The position numbers were made by a program, and so were the translations under genes. DNA of 64,000 nt from Alphaproteobacteria bacterium (GTDB lineage: Bacteria; Pseudomonadota; Alphaproteobacteria; Micavibrionales; Micavibrionaceae). The notes under the pieces are model-generated. The model searched no databases. It saw nothing but the letters and a program-made list of their open reading frames with translations, and was not told the origin of the DNA. Positions 8,820 to 17,477 of this stretch are shown here, one piece after another (positions within the stretch are counted from its first letter, which is position 1; each line of letters opens with the position of its first letter). The stretch lies in NCBI GenBank assembly GCA_009995595.1, contig JAACPE010000002.1:186001-250000 (forward strand). Direction: 5' to 3'.

Positions 8820-10290
8820 TATTTTCCTCTTTGGGATTTAAAGTATTATCTTTGTCACAGCTATTATTGTTATCGAACCAGTTACCGCCTAAGGCGAGTA
8901 TAAGGCCAACATGAGAATGCCATTTTTCTTGCTGTTTTAATGTTTTTCTTTGCTGCGCGATAAGCAAGCTTTGTCTTGCATCGAGAACGTTTTGAAGCGT
9001 TTCTATGCCTTGAATATAACGATTATAAATTAGGTCTTCAGAGCGTTTAAGTGCAAAAATTGATTGTTCAATATCGATAATTTCGTTTGTGACATTGTGT
9101 TTAGCTTTTAGAAAATTTTCTACATCGCTAATAGCCTCAAGGATTTGCCCCGCATAGTTGTAAGATATTTCACGCGCTTCAGATTCCCTAATGCGGATTG
9201 TGGATTTAATGCGGCCCCCTTGGAATATTGAGCTTGTCAGAGATCCTAATATAGAGCCAGCGAGTTGCTCTGCTGTAAATAGGTTTTTTGTTTCATTTCC
9301 ACTAAATCCTAAAGCAGCTGATAGATTGAGTGAAGGGTAAAGATCAGCCATTGCAACCTTCACGTTATATCCTGAGGCGTTTACGCGGGCACGAGCGGCC
9401 TTTAAATCTGGTCTCATATCAATAAGTGCAGCGGGAAGGCAAGTCGAAACGGCAGGTAAATTTTGATTTAAATCTAAGTTAAGCGATTTGTGATTTGTTG
9501 TTCCTGGTTTTTGCCCCAATAGGATATCATAAGCATAGAGGCTAGAAGATAATAAGGTTTCATATTGATAAATTTCAGATTGAGCAGTTTTCATTCTGTC
9601 TTCGGCCAGATAGACGGTTGAGAGCTTGATACTCTCTAACCCTAAATCATAACGACGTTTAACGAGGTCATAAACTTGACTTCTGTTATAGGCAATTTCC
9701 TGCGCTATTTCTAATAGGGTTTTGTGTGTTTCTATATTGACACGAATATTTACAAGCTGTGCAATTAAGGATTGTGTCAGCGCCTCTTTATCAAATTGAC
9801 TTGCGATAAAAGATGATTGCGCAGCATTTGTTGAATTCCGGATACGTCCAAATAGGTCGATTTCCCATGATGACTGCAAGCCCGGGTTATAATTTGTATT
9901 ATAAAAACGGGCATTTCCAAAATCTCCTGCGATACCTTGTGCCCCAGTGTTTTGAAAAGAGCGTGAGCCAGTAGTGCTTGCTGTTAGGTTAGGGAAAAAA
10001 GAGCTGTTAGCTTGGGCTATACGTTCATTATTTTGAATAATGCGTTCTCCGGCCTCTTTTAAAGCAAGGTTTTGATTAAGCAAGACTGTCACATTATCAT
10101 TCAGGGTCTGATCATTAATTGTTTCCCACCATTTTGTTACATAAAGCGACTGACTTAAGTTGTTTTCATTAATATAGCTACCTTGGATGTCTTCGGATGC
10201 TTTAAGTATGTCATTATGCCCTACAGAAGAACAGGCTGTTAGGGTCATAACAGATATAAGAATAACAAGGAATATTTTTGAAAAAGGCAT
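8806..10290 (-). CDS. NodT/OprM-type outer-membrane efflux lipoprotein
   Basis: A 494-residue TolC-superfamily protein. The lipobox L-T-A-C (cysteine about residue 20) marks it as a lipoprotein of the NodT subgroup. Two similar halves each contain long helices for the periplasmic tunnel and strands for the barrel. The S-W-E-I-D-L-F-G-R-I-R motif near residue 140 and the D-M-R-P-D-L-K-A-A-R-A motif near 290 are family signatures. It starts one base into the stop of the TetR gene (stop/start overlap), so regulator and pump are translated from one mRNA. It provides the outer-membrane exit duct. Confidence 0.92.
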   Translation of the reverse strand: MPFSKIFLVILISVMTLTACSSVGHNDILKASEDIQGSYINENNLSQSLYVTKWWETINDQTLNDNVTVLLNQNLALKEAGERIIQNNERIAQANSSFFPNLTASTTGSRSFQNTGAQGIAGDFGNARFYNTNYNPGLQSSWEIDLFGRIRNSTNAAQSSFIASQFDKEALTQSLIAQLVNIRVNIETHKTLLEIAQEIAYNRSQVYDLVKRRYDLGLESIKLSTVYLAEDRMKTAQSEIYQYETLLSSSLYAYDILLGQKPGTTNHKSLNLDLNQNLPAVSTCLPAALIDMRPDLKAARARVNASGYNVKVAMADLYPSLNLSAALGFSGNETKNLFTAEQLAGSILGSLTSSIFQGGRIKSTIRIRESEAREISYNYAGQILEAISDVENFLKAKHNVTNEIIDIEQSIFALKRSEDLIYNRYIQGIETLQNVLDARQSLLIAQQRKTLKQQEKWHSHVGLILALGGNWFDNNNSCDKDNTLNPKEENSDEK

Positions 10291-10970
10291 TACTCAGCTT
10301 CTTTCAGTTGGCAGGCCCGTAAGCCATTTAAAACAGTATCGATGTATTCTTTTACAACTTTTCTTGTTTTCCCGATTTGCGCCTGTGATAAATTATCTGT
10401 GCCCATGTGACGTAAAAAAGATTCTCGGCTGGTGATGAACCCTAAAACCTGGCTTATAAAAATATGGCTTCTAATTTTGCTTTCTTCGCTATTTGGATCT
10501 CGGCCAATATAAATTGCGATCATGCGCGTTAAATCTTGTTGGATGCGCTTGATTATTGAATCATAAATAATATCAAAGGCTGGCGTAGGATTGCTCTGTT
10601 CGCGTGAGATAAGGACGTTCCAAGATTTTGGCTCTTCGTGAACCAAAAACATGGTAAGCATTGTTTCAATAATGCTATCAATAACTTGTTTTGCTTCATG
10701 TGCGGTTGGCTTTTCTTTGCGGATGATATCACCCAAAGTGACATATGTCCCTTTGATATAATCTTGGATACGTAAAGAAATATAATCCAAACAGGCCTCA
10801 TATAACCCTTCTTTATTTCCAAAGTGATATGAAATAAGAGCAATATTTGCGCCACAATCGTGAGAAAGCATACGTGTGCTTGTACCGTTCAGGCCATATT
10901 CACCAAAAAGCTTTATGCCACTTTGGATAAGGGCATTTCTGGTGTCTAATTGTTGTTTAATTTTGGTCAT
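10290..10970 (-). CDS. TetR-family repressor of the efflux operon (CecR-like)
   Basis: A 226-residue TetR regulator. The N-terminal helix-turn-helix has the pattern G-I-K-L-F-G-E-Y-G-L, then A-L-I-S-Y-H-F-G-N-K-E-G-L-Y. The ligand domain contains I-S-R-E-Q-S-N-P-T-P and L-T-R-M-I-A-I-Y-I-G, segments shared with the CecR (YbiH, DUF1956) subgroup. It is the first gene of a five-gene operon (regulator, outer-membrane factor, adaptor, pump, slyX). A perfect inverted repeat lies within its own promoter, so it most likely autorepresses the whole operon until an effector binds. Confidence 0.9.
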   Translation of the reverse strand: MTKIKQQLDTRNALIQSGIKLFGEYGLNGTSTRMLSHDCGANIALISYHFGNKEGLYEACLDYISLRIQDYIKGTYVTLGDIIRKEKPTAHEAKQVIDSIIETMLTMFLVHEEPKSWNVLISREQSNPTPAFDIIYDSIIKRIQQDLTRMIAIYIGRDPNSEESKIRSHIFISQVLGFITSRESFLRHMGTDNLSQAQIGKTRKVVKEYIDTVLNGLRACQLKEAE

Positions 10971-10987
10971 TTTTATCTCTACACTTA

Positions 10988-11016
10988 TTATTTAAACAAA
11001 TGTTTAAATTTGTAAA
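10988..11016 (-). promoter_or_regulatory. Promoter of the TetR-efflux operon
   Basis: Read on the minus strand, TTTACA (11016-11011) serves as -35 and an A/T-rich hexamer about 17 bases on (near 10993-10988) as -10. The spacer is filled by the 18-bp inverted repeat, a standard arrangement for repression by occlusion. Confidence 0.5.
10991..11008. promoter_or_regulatory. TetR-type operator (8-bp perfect inverted repeat)
   Basis: TTTAAACA (10991-10998), two central bases, then TGTTTAAA (11001-11008): a perfect palindrome 20 bases upstream of the repressor's start codon and between its predicted -35 and -10. Size and symmetry fit a TetR dimer site. Direct binding is inferred from position. Confidence 0.7.
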
Positions 11017-11029
11017 GCGCAGAATAATT

Positions 11030-11533
11030 TTAGCTTTTATATTTTTCTTGATAGCGTGTTATTGCATCATAAAGTTCGTTTACCAAAATATCTATTTCAG
11101 GATTATTCGGGCCTTTTAGTTTCTTAATTAAAACCATGTCCAAACAAATATTATGAGCATGAACAATTTTATAAAGATCTTTGTTAATCAACTCAGCGCG
11201 TTCAACAAAATTGAGAACAATATCTGCAACGCGGCTGATGGCTGGATATCCAAACATCGCCCCACTTGCCTTTAGTTGCATAATATTGCTTGTCATCTCT
11301 TCCATATAATCCATAAGAGATTCTTCACTGCGCGAACCTTCGGCTAATTTTAAGGCTCCTTGAACATTTGTTAAATATTCACGCGCATAAGGCTCATAGT
11401 CAATTTGATTATTATTGATGAATGCCTGACTTTTTTGGATTTTATCTTCAGGTATGCCGCCACCGCCGACCTTTTCTTTTAGGGTGTTTGGCGGTGTAAA
11501 GAATTCTGCTTTATTATCTTCGTTTTCTGGCAT
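11030..11533 (-). CDS. Helical partner protein of a response regulator (paralogue of the 22056-22568 protein)
   Basis: A 167-residue, mostly helical soluble protein with no signal peptide. It shares a core with the protein at 22056-22568: M-x-L-K-A, F-x-Y, a helix with A-x-I-x-L-x-F-x-E, then K-D-x-x-x-I-V-x-A-H-x-x-x-L, K-K-x-K-G, and a C-terminal E-L-x-x-A-x-x-R-Y. Both follow a CheY-like regulator gene directly; here the start overlaps the regulator's stop by one base. The conserved histidine in I-V-x-A-H and the helical build could indicate a diverged histidine phosphotransfer (Hpt) domain, but the usual H-x-x-K-G-x-x motif is not present. Function unknown. Confidence 0.75.
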   Translation of the reverse strand: MPENEDNKAEFFTPPNTLKEKVGGGGIPEDKIQKSQAFINNNQIDYEPYAREYLTNVQGALKLAEGSRSEESLMDYMEEMTSNIMQLKASGAMFGYPAISRVADIVLNFVERAELINKDLYKIVHAHNICLDMVLIKKLKGPNNPEIDILVNELYDAITRYQEKYKS

Positions 11534-12027
11534 TATTTTTTGTCCGAACCACGCTTTGTTTCACCCTCATAATCGGCGTCACTTCTTCTGCGACGATCAG
11601 GGCCAAAAAATTCTTTATTTCTAACAAATTGTCTCGGCTTTTCAATTATTTGTACGATACGGTTATATAAATCTTTTGATGTGTAAGGTTTTGCTAAAAA
11701 CTCCGTAATGCCTTCATCTCTTGCATGTTCAACACGTGCTCGGTTCGTGTAACCTGTCATTAAGATAATCGGAACATATGGGTTTGGAGATTTAGGGTCT
11801 TTTCTAATTTTTTCTATAAGCTCCATACCGCCCATAGAGCCCATAATCCAGTCTGTTAATATAAGATCAGGATTTTCCTTCACACAAATTTTAAAGGCTT
11901 CCTCTCCACTTCTTGCGACGAGAATATTTTTGAATCCGAAAATATCAAGAATAGAGCGCGTTAGAATAAGCATGGGCTCCATGTCTTCGACAAGAAGAAT
12001 TTTCACTGTTTCGAGTTTATAAGTCAT
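11533..12027 (-). CDS. CheY-like response regulator with P-D-R-R-R-R tail
   Basis: A single receiver domain with a short tail and no DNA-binding output domain. The acidic pair is in L-V-E-D, the phospho-acceptor Asp in L-I-L-T-D-W-I-M, the Thr in L-M-T-G-Y and the Lys in F-L-A-K-P-Y. After the domain comes the basic motif F-F-G-P-D-R-R-R-R, repeated almost exactly in the regulator at 22587-23102. An in-frame GTG lies at 12036; I prefer the ATG at 12027, which has a weak GTGAG ribosome site. It is followed by the helical partner in one transcription unit. Output is presumably protein-protein interaction. Confidence 0.87.
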   Translation of the reverse strand: MTYKLETVKILLVEDMEPMLILTRSILDIFGFKNILVARSGEEAFKICVKENPDLILTDWIMGSMGGMELIEKIRKDPKSPNPYVPIILMTGYTNRARVEHARDEGITEFLAKPYTSKDLYNRIVQIIEKPRQFVRNKEFFGPDRRRRSDADYEGETKRGSDKK

Positions 12028-12193
12028 TGATCTCACTTGAGTTTTTGAACCTGCGTTATGATTTCATGGATTGCTTTAATCAGCAACAGGGAATTTGAAA
12101 AAATATTTTACGAAATAAGGTTGTTTTTTGAAACCGTTTGCATGCTCAGGCGTCCTACCTTATTGTTTTTAAAGTTTAAATTCGAGATAAAAA

Positions 12194-13075
12194 GTGCCAG
12201 AAAAAATTACTCCCACAATGCCTTTTGCCCTGAGTATGGGGCCACAGCGTGCAGGTACATCATGGCTTGACAGGTATCTACGCTCGCGCGGGGATGTCTG
12301 TTTGCCAGAAGAGGTCAAAGAGATATTCTTCTTTGATCGAAATTTTGACCGTGGTTACGGGTTTTATAAAAGCCATTTTTTACCAAAAGACAGCCATGTA
12401 ATTGGTATGGAAATTACGGCAACGTCCTTTGATTGCCTACAAGCGCCGCAACGTGTGTTTAAAACATTTGGCAAAGATGTAAGATTGATATGCCCATTGC
12501 GACATCCTGTTGTGCGCTCTTATTCTTTATATTTGCATTATCTACGTTATGGAATTGTAAGTGGAAGTTTGCAAGAGGCGGTACAGCAAGTGCCGCAAAT
12601 AATTGAGAGTAGTCATTATGCCACGCATCTAAATCGCTGGTGTGAATATTATGATAAAAAAAATATCACTTTTATTTTTCAAGAAGAGCTTGAGAGCAAT
12701 CAAGCGGAGTTTGTTAAAAAAATATGCTCAGGTCTTGGAATTCCTATTATCCCTCCAGAAGAAGATGTTCAAGGAAAGTATAATATTACGACCTATTCTA
12801 AGTTTGGACCTGTTGCACGTTTTGCCCAGAATACAGCTGATTTTTTAAGAAAAAACAGGTTATATTTTATAATTAATATAGCAAAAAACTTAGGTGTTAA
12901 ACGTATTATTTTTGGAAAAGAGCGACCAGATGCGAATAAGAAAAATATTCCGATAGAAGATAAAATTTGGCTTTTTGATCAACTTGGTGATGAGGTGGAA
13001 AAATTTGAAAAACTTGTTGGCTATAAAATTTCTTATTGGCACGAAATAGAAAAAAATAAAAATAATGACCGATAA
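12194..13075 (+). CDS. PAPS-dependent sulfotransferase domain protein
   Basis: A 293-residue protein of the sulfotransferase fold. The 5'-phosphosulfate loop is G-P-Q-R-A-G-T-S-W-L near residue 16, and the 3'-phosphate motif is R-H-P-V-V-R-S-Y-S-L-Y near residue 100. Related bacterial enzymes sulfate cell-surface glycans or lipids; the acceptor cannot be told here. The start at 12194 is a GTG; an ATG eight codons downstream is possible. It overlaps the next gene by 11 bases. Confidence 0.85.
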   Translation: MPEKITPTMPFALSMGPQRAGTSWLDRYLRSRGDVCLPEEVKEIFFFDRNFDRGYGFYKSHFLPKDSHVIGMEITATSFDCLQAPQRVFKTFGKDVRLICPLRHPVVRSYSLYLHYLRYGIVSGSLQEAVQQVPQIIESSHYATHLNRWCEYYDKKNITFIFQEELESNQAEFVKKICSGLGIPIIPPEEDVQGKYNITTYSKFGPVARFAQNTADFLRKNRLYFIINIAKNLGVKRIIFGKERPDANKKNIPIEDKIWLFDQLGDEVEKFEKLVGYKISYWHEIEKNKNNDR

Positions 13076-14081
13076 TATTTCTAGGCTTCTATTATATCCT
13101 TTTGAAAATAACTTGTTACAGAGTAATCAAGAGGATCGGTGTCTTATTATCAACGATTCAAAGACGCTCTTAAATGGCTTTTTTCTATCTATAGATCAAC
13201 TTACGTTTGATTACTCAGTGACAGTCGACAATTCTCAATCGGTTCAAAATATCCCAGAAAATGAAGAATATAATTATATCTTTTATGTTTTGCCAAAAAA
13301 TAAAAGAGAGAGTCTATATTATTTGTCTGTTGCCACTAAACATTTAAAAAAAGATGGTTATATTGTTGCTGTAGCTGCAAATGACGCGGGTGGTAAAACG
13401 CTATCAAAAGTGATGAATCAGGTTGGCTTTAAAGGAGAGTCTTATTCAAAAAACAAATGTCGTATTTTTGTAGGTCAGGTGGCAGGTGTGAATGATGAAT
13501 TTATCAATGATAATTTAAAAATAGGCGTGCCCCATCTTGTATCAATAAATTGCGAAGAATTTTATACGCAAGTGGGAATTTATGGATGGGATAAAATTGA
13601 CTTGGGATCTAAAATTTTAATCCAAACCCTTCCAGAAAATTTATCAGGGGTTGGCGCTGATTTTGGCTGCGGTTATGGTTACATCGCAAAGAAGATTTGT
13701 GAAAAAAATAATAAACTCTCGAAATTTATTTGTATTGATATAGATTGGCGCAGCATTGAATGTGCCAAATTAAACCTAAAACCCTACGATGAAAAAGTTG
13801 ATCTTGATTATCTATGGGCAGATTTGACACAAAAACCTGAAGGTTTAACTCCTCTTGATTTTATTGTGATGAACCCTCCTTTTCACAAAGGTAAAGAAAC
13901 GAAAATCGATTTGGGGAGACAAATGATCAAAACAGCACATTCTCGCCTTAAAAATGGCGGAAAGTTGTATATAGTAGCAAATAGGCAGTTGCCTTATGAA
14001 GCCGTCCTTAATGATCTGTTCCGCAAGGTGGAAAAAGTAAATGAAGAGCAGGGATTCAAGGTATTTCACGTTCAAAAATAG
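13065..14081 (+). CDS. RsmC-like class I SAM methyltransferase
   Basis: A 338-residue protein of two-domain RsmC build. The N-terminal half is a degenerate methyltransferase-like domain. The C-terminal half has a SAM-binding motif (D-F-G-C-G-Y-G-Y-I) near residue 198 and the catalytic N-P-P-F-H-K-G near 265, as in RsmC/RlmG enzymes that methylate exocyclic N2 of guanine in ribosomal RNA. E. coli RsmC acts at 16S G1207. Whether this protein has the same target is inference. It overlaps the sulfotransferase gene by 11 bases and is followed after nine bases by the SIMPL gene. Confidence 0.8.
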   Translation: MTDNISRLLLYPFENNLLQSNQEDRCLIINDSKTLLNGFFLSIDQLTFDYSVTVDNSQSVQNIPENEEYNYIFYVLPKNKRESLYYLSVATKHLKKDGYIVAVAANDAGGKTLSKVMNQVGFKGESYSKNKCRIFVGQVAGVNDEFINDNLKIGVPHLVSINCEEFYTQVGIYGWDKIDLGSKILIQTLPENLSGVGADFGCGYGYIAKKICEKNNKLSKFICIDIDWRSIECAKLNLKPYDEKVDLDYLWADLTQKPEGLTPLDFIVMNPPFHKGKETKIDLGRQMIKTAHSRLKNGGKLYIVANRQLPYEAVLNDLFRKVEKVNEEQGFKVFHVQK

Positions 14082-14090
14082 AAAGTCAAA

Positions 14091-14828
14091 ATGATGAAGG
14101 ACCAACCACAGGGTGTATTTTTAATCATCTCACTCCTTATTTTATCCTTAGGTATTTCTTATGCAGGTAGTAAAATTCACGATGGCCTAACTGATTTTAA
14201 AAGTTACGATAAAAGTGTCCGCGTTAAGGGCCTTGCCATGCAAGATGTTAGAGCTGATGTTGCTCTCTGGCCTATTTCTTACGCAGAGACCGGAAATAAC
14301 CTTGAAGCTTTGCAAGAAATTGTTGAGAAAAAAGGCAATATTGTTGAATCTTTTTTTCAAGAATACGGTATGGCTAAAGACCAAATTGAATTGCAGCAAG
14401 TCAATGTCCAAGATCTTATGGCCAATGCCTATCGCCAGCTTAATCCGGATCAGAGCCGTTATATTATCACACAAACTTATCTCGTTCGTACCGAAGATAT
14501 AGATGCCATGTCAAATGCGGCAAAGAATATTGGTACTTTAATTAAGCGCGGCGTCGTTCTCGCCCAGGCAGGGTCATCAACGCCAACCTATCTCTATACA
14601 AAGTTGAATGATATTAAGCCTCAAATGCTAGCGGCAGCGACGCAAAACGCGAAGGATGCGGCAGAAGAGTTCTCTAAACAAACAGGTCAAAAAGTCACAG
14701 ATATTAAAAGTGCTTCACAAGGCGTGTTTCAAATTATGCCGCGAGACGAAACTTATACAGTTCCTGAAGCCCAACAAATTAACAAAACTGTGCGGGTTGT
14801 TTCAACCATAGAGTTTTACCTCGACTAA
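14091..14828 (+). CDS. SIMPL domain (DUF541) periplasmic protein
   Basis: A 245-residue protein. One N-terminal hydrophobic segment (about 8-26) acts as signal or membrane anchor. A SIMPL domain follows, beginning V-R-V-K-G-L-A and continuing with long amphipathic helices and the R-Y-I-I-T-Q-T-Y-L-V-R strand. Family members are periplasmic or outer-membrane associated and poorly characterised (YggE in E. coli, linked to oxidative stress). The stop codon touches the start of the next gene (TAA then ATG). Confidence 0.88.
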   Translation: MMKDQPQGVFLIISLLILSLGISYAGSKIHDGLTDFKSYDKSVRVKGLAMQDVRADVALWPISYAETGNNLEALQEIVEKKGNIVESFFQEYGMAKDQIELQQVNVQDLMANAYRQLNPDQSRYIITQTYLVRTEDIDAMSNAAKNIGTLIKRGVVLAQAGSSTPTYLYTKLNDIKPQMLAAATQNAKDAAEEFSKQTGQKVTDIKSASQGVFQIMPRDETYTVPEAQQINKTVRVVSTIEFYLD

Positions 14829-15494
14829 ATGCAAAGTGAACAAAATATAAAAGGGATTATTTGGGATTTGGATAATACCTTTTATCGTTTTACACCTGAA
14901 TTTCGCCTCAGCTGTAATCATGCGGCGGCGCAGGCTGTGCTTGATCTTGGTTTTGGTAAACCTTATGAAGAATGCTTGGATATTGCCATTCAATCTTCGA
15001 AAAATCATCATTTTTCCCTTTATACCTTTATCAAAAAATATGGTCTTGATTATAATCGTCTTCACTTTCTCTTTCACCAACACATGCGCCCTGATTTAAT
15101 TGACCCAATTGATGGTGTTGTCGATAAAGTAAAAAGTATAAAGATGCCACAGGTTGTTCTAACAAATGGATCGCGAGACTGGGCGCTTAAGGCTCTTAAA
15201 CAGATTGGCGCGCATGAGCTTTTTTCTAATAAACAAATTTTAGCGCTTGAAGATGTTAATATGACGTCAAAATCAGGTGGGTTTTATGGCTATGAAAAAG
15301 CGCTCAATACCTTAAAAATGAGACCTGATGATGTTATTTTTATTGATGATCTTGATCGTAATTTAGAAAAAGCAAAGAAAATAGGGCTGAATACTGCTTA
15401 CGTTCACCATGGCATCGAATTAAAACAAAAACCAAGTTTTATGGATTATCAGTTTCATAATCCTATTGATCTTATAGACTATTTTGGTTGGTAA
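14829..15494 (+). CDS. HAD-superfamily hydrolase, pyrimidine 5'-nucleotidase type
   Basis: A 221-residue HAD IA phosphatase. Motif I is I-W-D-L-D-N-T (nucleophile and acid Asp), motif II L-T-N-G-S, motif III a lysine in the K-S-G-G-F-Y region, and motif IV F-I-D-D-L-D. The N-terminal W-D-L-D-N-T-F-Y and overall length fit the SDT1/PPA-type pyrimidine 5'-nucleotidases. The substrate is not fixed by sequence. It begins directly at the stop of the SIMPL gene and ends four bases from the convergent AAA ATPase gene. Confidence 0.87.
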   Translation: MQSEQNIKGIIWDLDNTFYRFTPEFRLSCNHAAAQAVLDLGFGKPYEECLDIAIQSSKNHHFSLYTFIKKYGLDYNRLHFLFHQHMRPDLIDPIDGVVDKVKSIKMPQVVLTNGSRDWALKALKQIGAHELFSNKQILALEDVNMTSKSGGFYGYEKALNTLKMRPDDVIFIDDLDRNLEKAKKIGLNTAYVHHGIELKQKPSFMDYQFHNPIDLIDYFGW

Positions 15495-15497
15495 GAT

Positions 15498-16475
15498 TTA
15501 AGCTTTATCTTGAGCTTCGTTAAAATTTTTACCGCCTATATCCACTTTATTAATTGTGGGGTCATAGACCTCTTCAGTGTTCATCTTATTATCTGAAAAC
15601 GCGTTGGGATTCATGCCAGTTTCTTTGGCAACCATCATATAGACTGCCTCAATGCACAATGTCCTATCTTTGCCGCGGAACATATTATGCCATGCACAGG
15701 CGGCGTCCATAGTGATAATAGATTTATCAGGCTGTGATCTTTTTCGCATGTATTCTTCGGTCAATTTGACGACCTCGTCAATCATCTCATCGGGTATGGT
15801 TAACTTGTGATGCTTTTCGTAACTCGGGCGAATACCGCGTAAAATCTGGCGTGTTTCATCGGCAGTTGGCATACTTAAGTTCACTTTTTGAAAACGGCGA
15901 TCCATTGCGGGGTCAACGGCCACGTACATTCTAAATTCATCAAGTGTCGTAGCGCCCAATATGTGCAAATCTCCGACTGTCATATAGGGCTTCATCACCT
16001 CTGAAAGGCCTGAATACGCTGAGCCTTTTGCAGTGGGCATAATCGTGTGAATTTCGTCAATAAAAATAACATAACGCGGTAAATCTGGGTCATGATAGCG
16101 CTCTGCAATACCACGGCAAATCGGGTTAAATCGTGCCTGAAACTCACCAGGACTGTTCGTTCCTGCTGCCATGGCCGGCATATCTAGTTCAATAATTTGT
16201 GCGCCTTTAAGGTAGGACGGCACACGGTCAGCAACAACGGCCTGCGCAAGGCCCGCCACAAGCGCCGTTTTACCAACCCCTGCGGGCGCAAGCATACAAG
16301 CATTTTTCCTGTTTCGCTGAAGGAGGATCAGCATAACTTGATCAATTTCAGTGTCACGTCCGACAATCTTATCAAAACGACCCATTTCAGCCATTTTCGT
16401 ATAATTACGGCAGTATTTTTCCAAGAGATTTTCGAGCTCTTCGTCTGAAATTTTATATTTGTAATCTTTGCTCAT
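15498..16475 (-). CDS. Stand-alone ClpB/ClpA D1-type AAA+ ATPase
   Basis: A 325-residue protein equal to a single Clp/Hsp100 D1 ring domain. After a short N-terminal helix (about 7-28) come V-G-R-D-x-E-I, the Walker A A-P-A-G-V-G-K-T-A near 62, the F-x-A-R-F loop, Walker B F-I-D-E-I-H, the sensor I-L-G-A-T-T-L-D-E-F and the arginine finger M-D-R-R-F-Q-K. A small helical lid domain and a roughly 60-residue unrelated tail follow. There is no N-domain, middle domain, second ATPase ring or ClpP-binding loop. The first Gly of Walker A is Ala. It may be a specialised unfoldase or remodelling factor; partners are unknown. It is downstream of serB by 107 bases, possibly with its own promoter. Confidence 0.85.
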   Translation of the reverse strand: MSKDYKYKISDEELENLLEKYCRNYTKMAEMGRFDKIVGRDTEIDQVMLILLQRNRKNACMLAPAGVGKTALVAGLAQAVVADRVPSYLKGAQIIELDMPAMAAGTNSPGEFQARFNPICRGIAERYHDPDLPRYVIFIDEIHTIMPTAKGSAYSGLSEVMKPYMTVGDLHILGATTLDEFRMYVAVDPAMDRRFQKVNLSMPTADETRQILRGIRPSYEKHHKLTIPDEMIDEVVKLTEEYMRKRSQPDKSIITMDAACAWHNMFRGKDRTLCIEAVYMMVAKETGMNPNAFSDNKMNTEEVYDPTINKVDIGGKNFNEAQDKA

Positions 16476-16582
16476 TTAAATAATTCCTAGATCGTCGAAA
16501 AATTTGCCTAAAAGCGAGCGCCTTTATGTGTCTTAATAGTGTACCTAAAAGTCTTAAGAAAAAGAAAAGAAAACAAAAAGTT

Positions 16583-17467
16583 TTAACAAACCCCTTTATA
16601 TCCTTGAGCATATAACACGGCGGTTAAATCGCCGTGGAGGATGCAGTTTAATATTGCTTCTCTTACAATTGGTTTGGGATGAAAACCAATTCCCAATCCT
16701 GCGGCGGATAGCATAGGGATATCGTTTGACCCATCGCCGATAGCGGCAATATCTTCATAATTTAGGGACAGTTTATCTTTATAACCTTCAAGGTAGGCCA
16801 GCTTTGTGTCTTTATCCAAAATTGGCTCTGCGACAGTACCGTCAAGAAGGTTATTATCGATGCCAAGTATATTGCCATGATGACCTGCAAAACCACATTG
16901 TGTTGCGACGGCCTCAGTAAAGTAGGTAAAGCCGCTTGATACCAATATACTAGCGCCGCCATTTTCGCGCATAGTTTTGATAAGCTTTTCTGCTCCAGGG
17001 GTGAGTTGTGTCTGCTCCAATGTTTCTTTTAACTTATCTGTAGAGAGACCTTTCAATAGCTGTACGCGTTCACGTAGTGAATCTTTATAATCGAGTTCAC
17101 CTTTCATGGCGCGCATTGTAATATTTGCAATTTTTTCTTTCAGGCCTACAAAATCGGCCAATTCATCAAGCGTTTCGGTTGTGACAATCGTTGAATCCAT
17201 ATCCGCAAGAAGGAGTTTTTTACGCCGGTTTTTGGCAGATGTACAAAAAACATCTATTTTCGCATCGTCAAATAGCTCTTGCAGTATTCGCGTCTGATCC
17301 ATTGTAAGGCATTCCGCAATAGGAATTGTTGCTGCAATATGAGAATCAAGCCATTTTGGCTTATCCGTAATCATGATCGCTTGATTTGCAGCAAAATTTT
17401 CAACTTGGGCTATATGTCCAGCCGATAAATTTTTATGTGCAGCAACAAGAGTGAGAATGTAATCCAT
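16583..17467 (-). CDS. serB: Phosphoserine phosphatase SerB
   Basis: A 294-residue enzyme for the last step of serine synthesis (phosphoserine to serine). An N-terminal regulatory-like region of about 80 residues precedes the HAD catalytic domain. Motif I is A-D-M-D-S-T (nucleophile Asp), motif II V-S-S-G-F, and motifs III/IV include A-I-G-D-G-S-N-D-I. The E-T-L-D-E-L-A cap segment is characteristic of SerB. It lies 10 bases downstream of pdxJ and near serC and serA, forming a serine/vitamin B6 neighbourhood. Confidence 0.94.
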   Translation of the reverse strand: MDYILTLVAAHKNLSAGHIAQVENFAANQAIMITDKPKWLDSHIAATIPIAECLTMDQTRILQELFDDAKIDVFCTSAKNRRKKLLLADMDSTIVTTETLDELADFVGLKEKIANITMRAMKGELDYKDSLRERVQLLKGLSTDKLKETLEQTQLTPGAEKLIKTMRENGGASILVSSGFTYFTEAVATQCGFAGHHGNILGIDNNLLDGTVAEPILDKDTKLAYLEGYKDKLSLNYEDIAAIGDGSNDIPMLSAAGLGIGFHPKPIVREAILNCILHGDLTAVLYAQGYKGVC

Positions 17468-17477
17468 AGCTTTATCT

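Noticed and set aside
12058-12270. A 70-codon plus-strand frame before the sulfotransferase
   Set aside because: It overlaps the well-supported sulfotransferase start in another frame and resembles nothing known.
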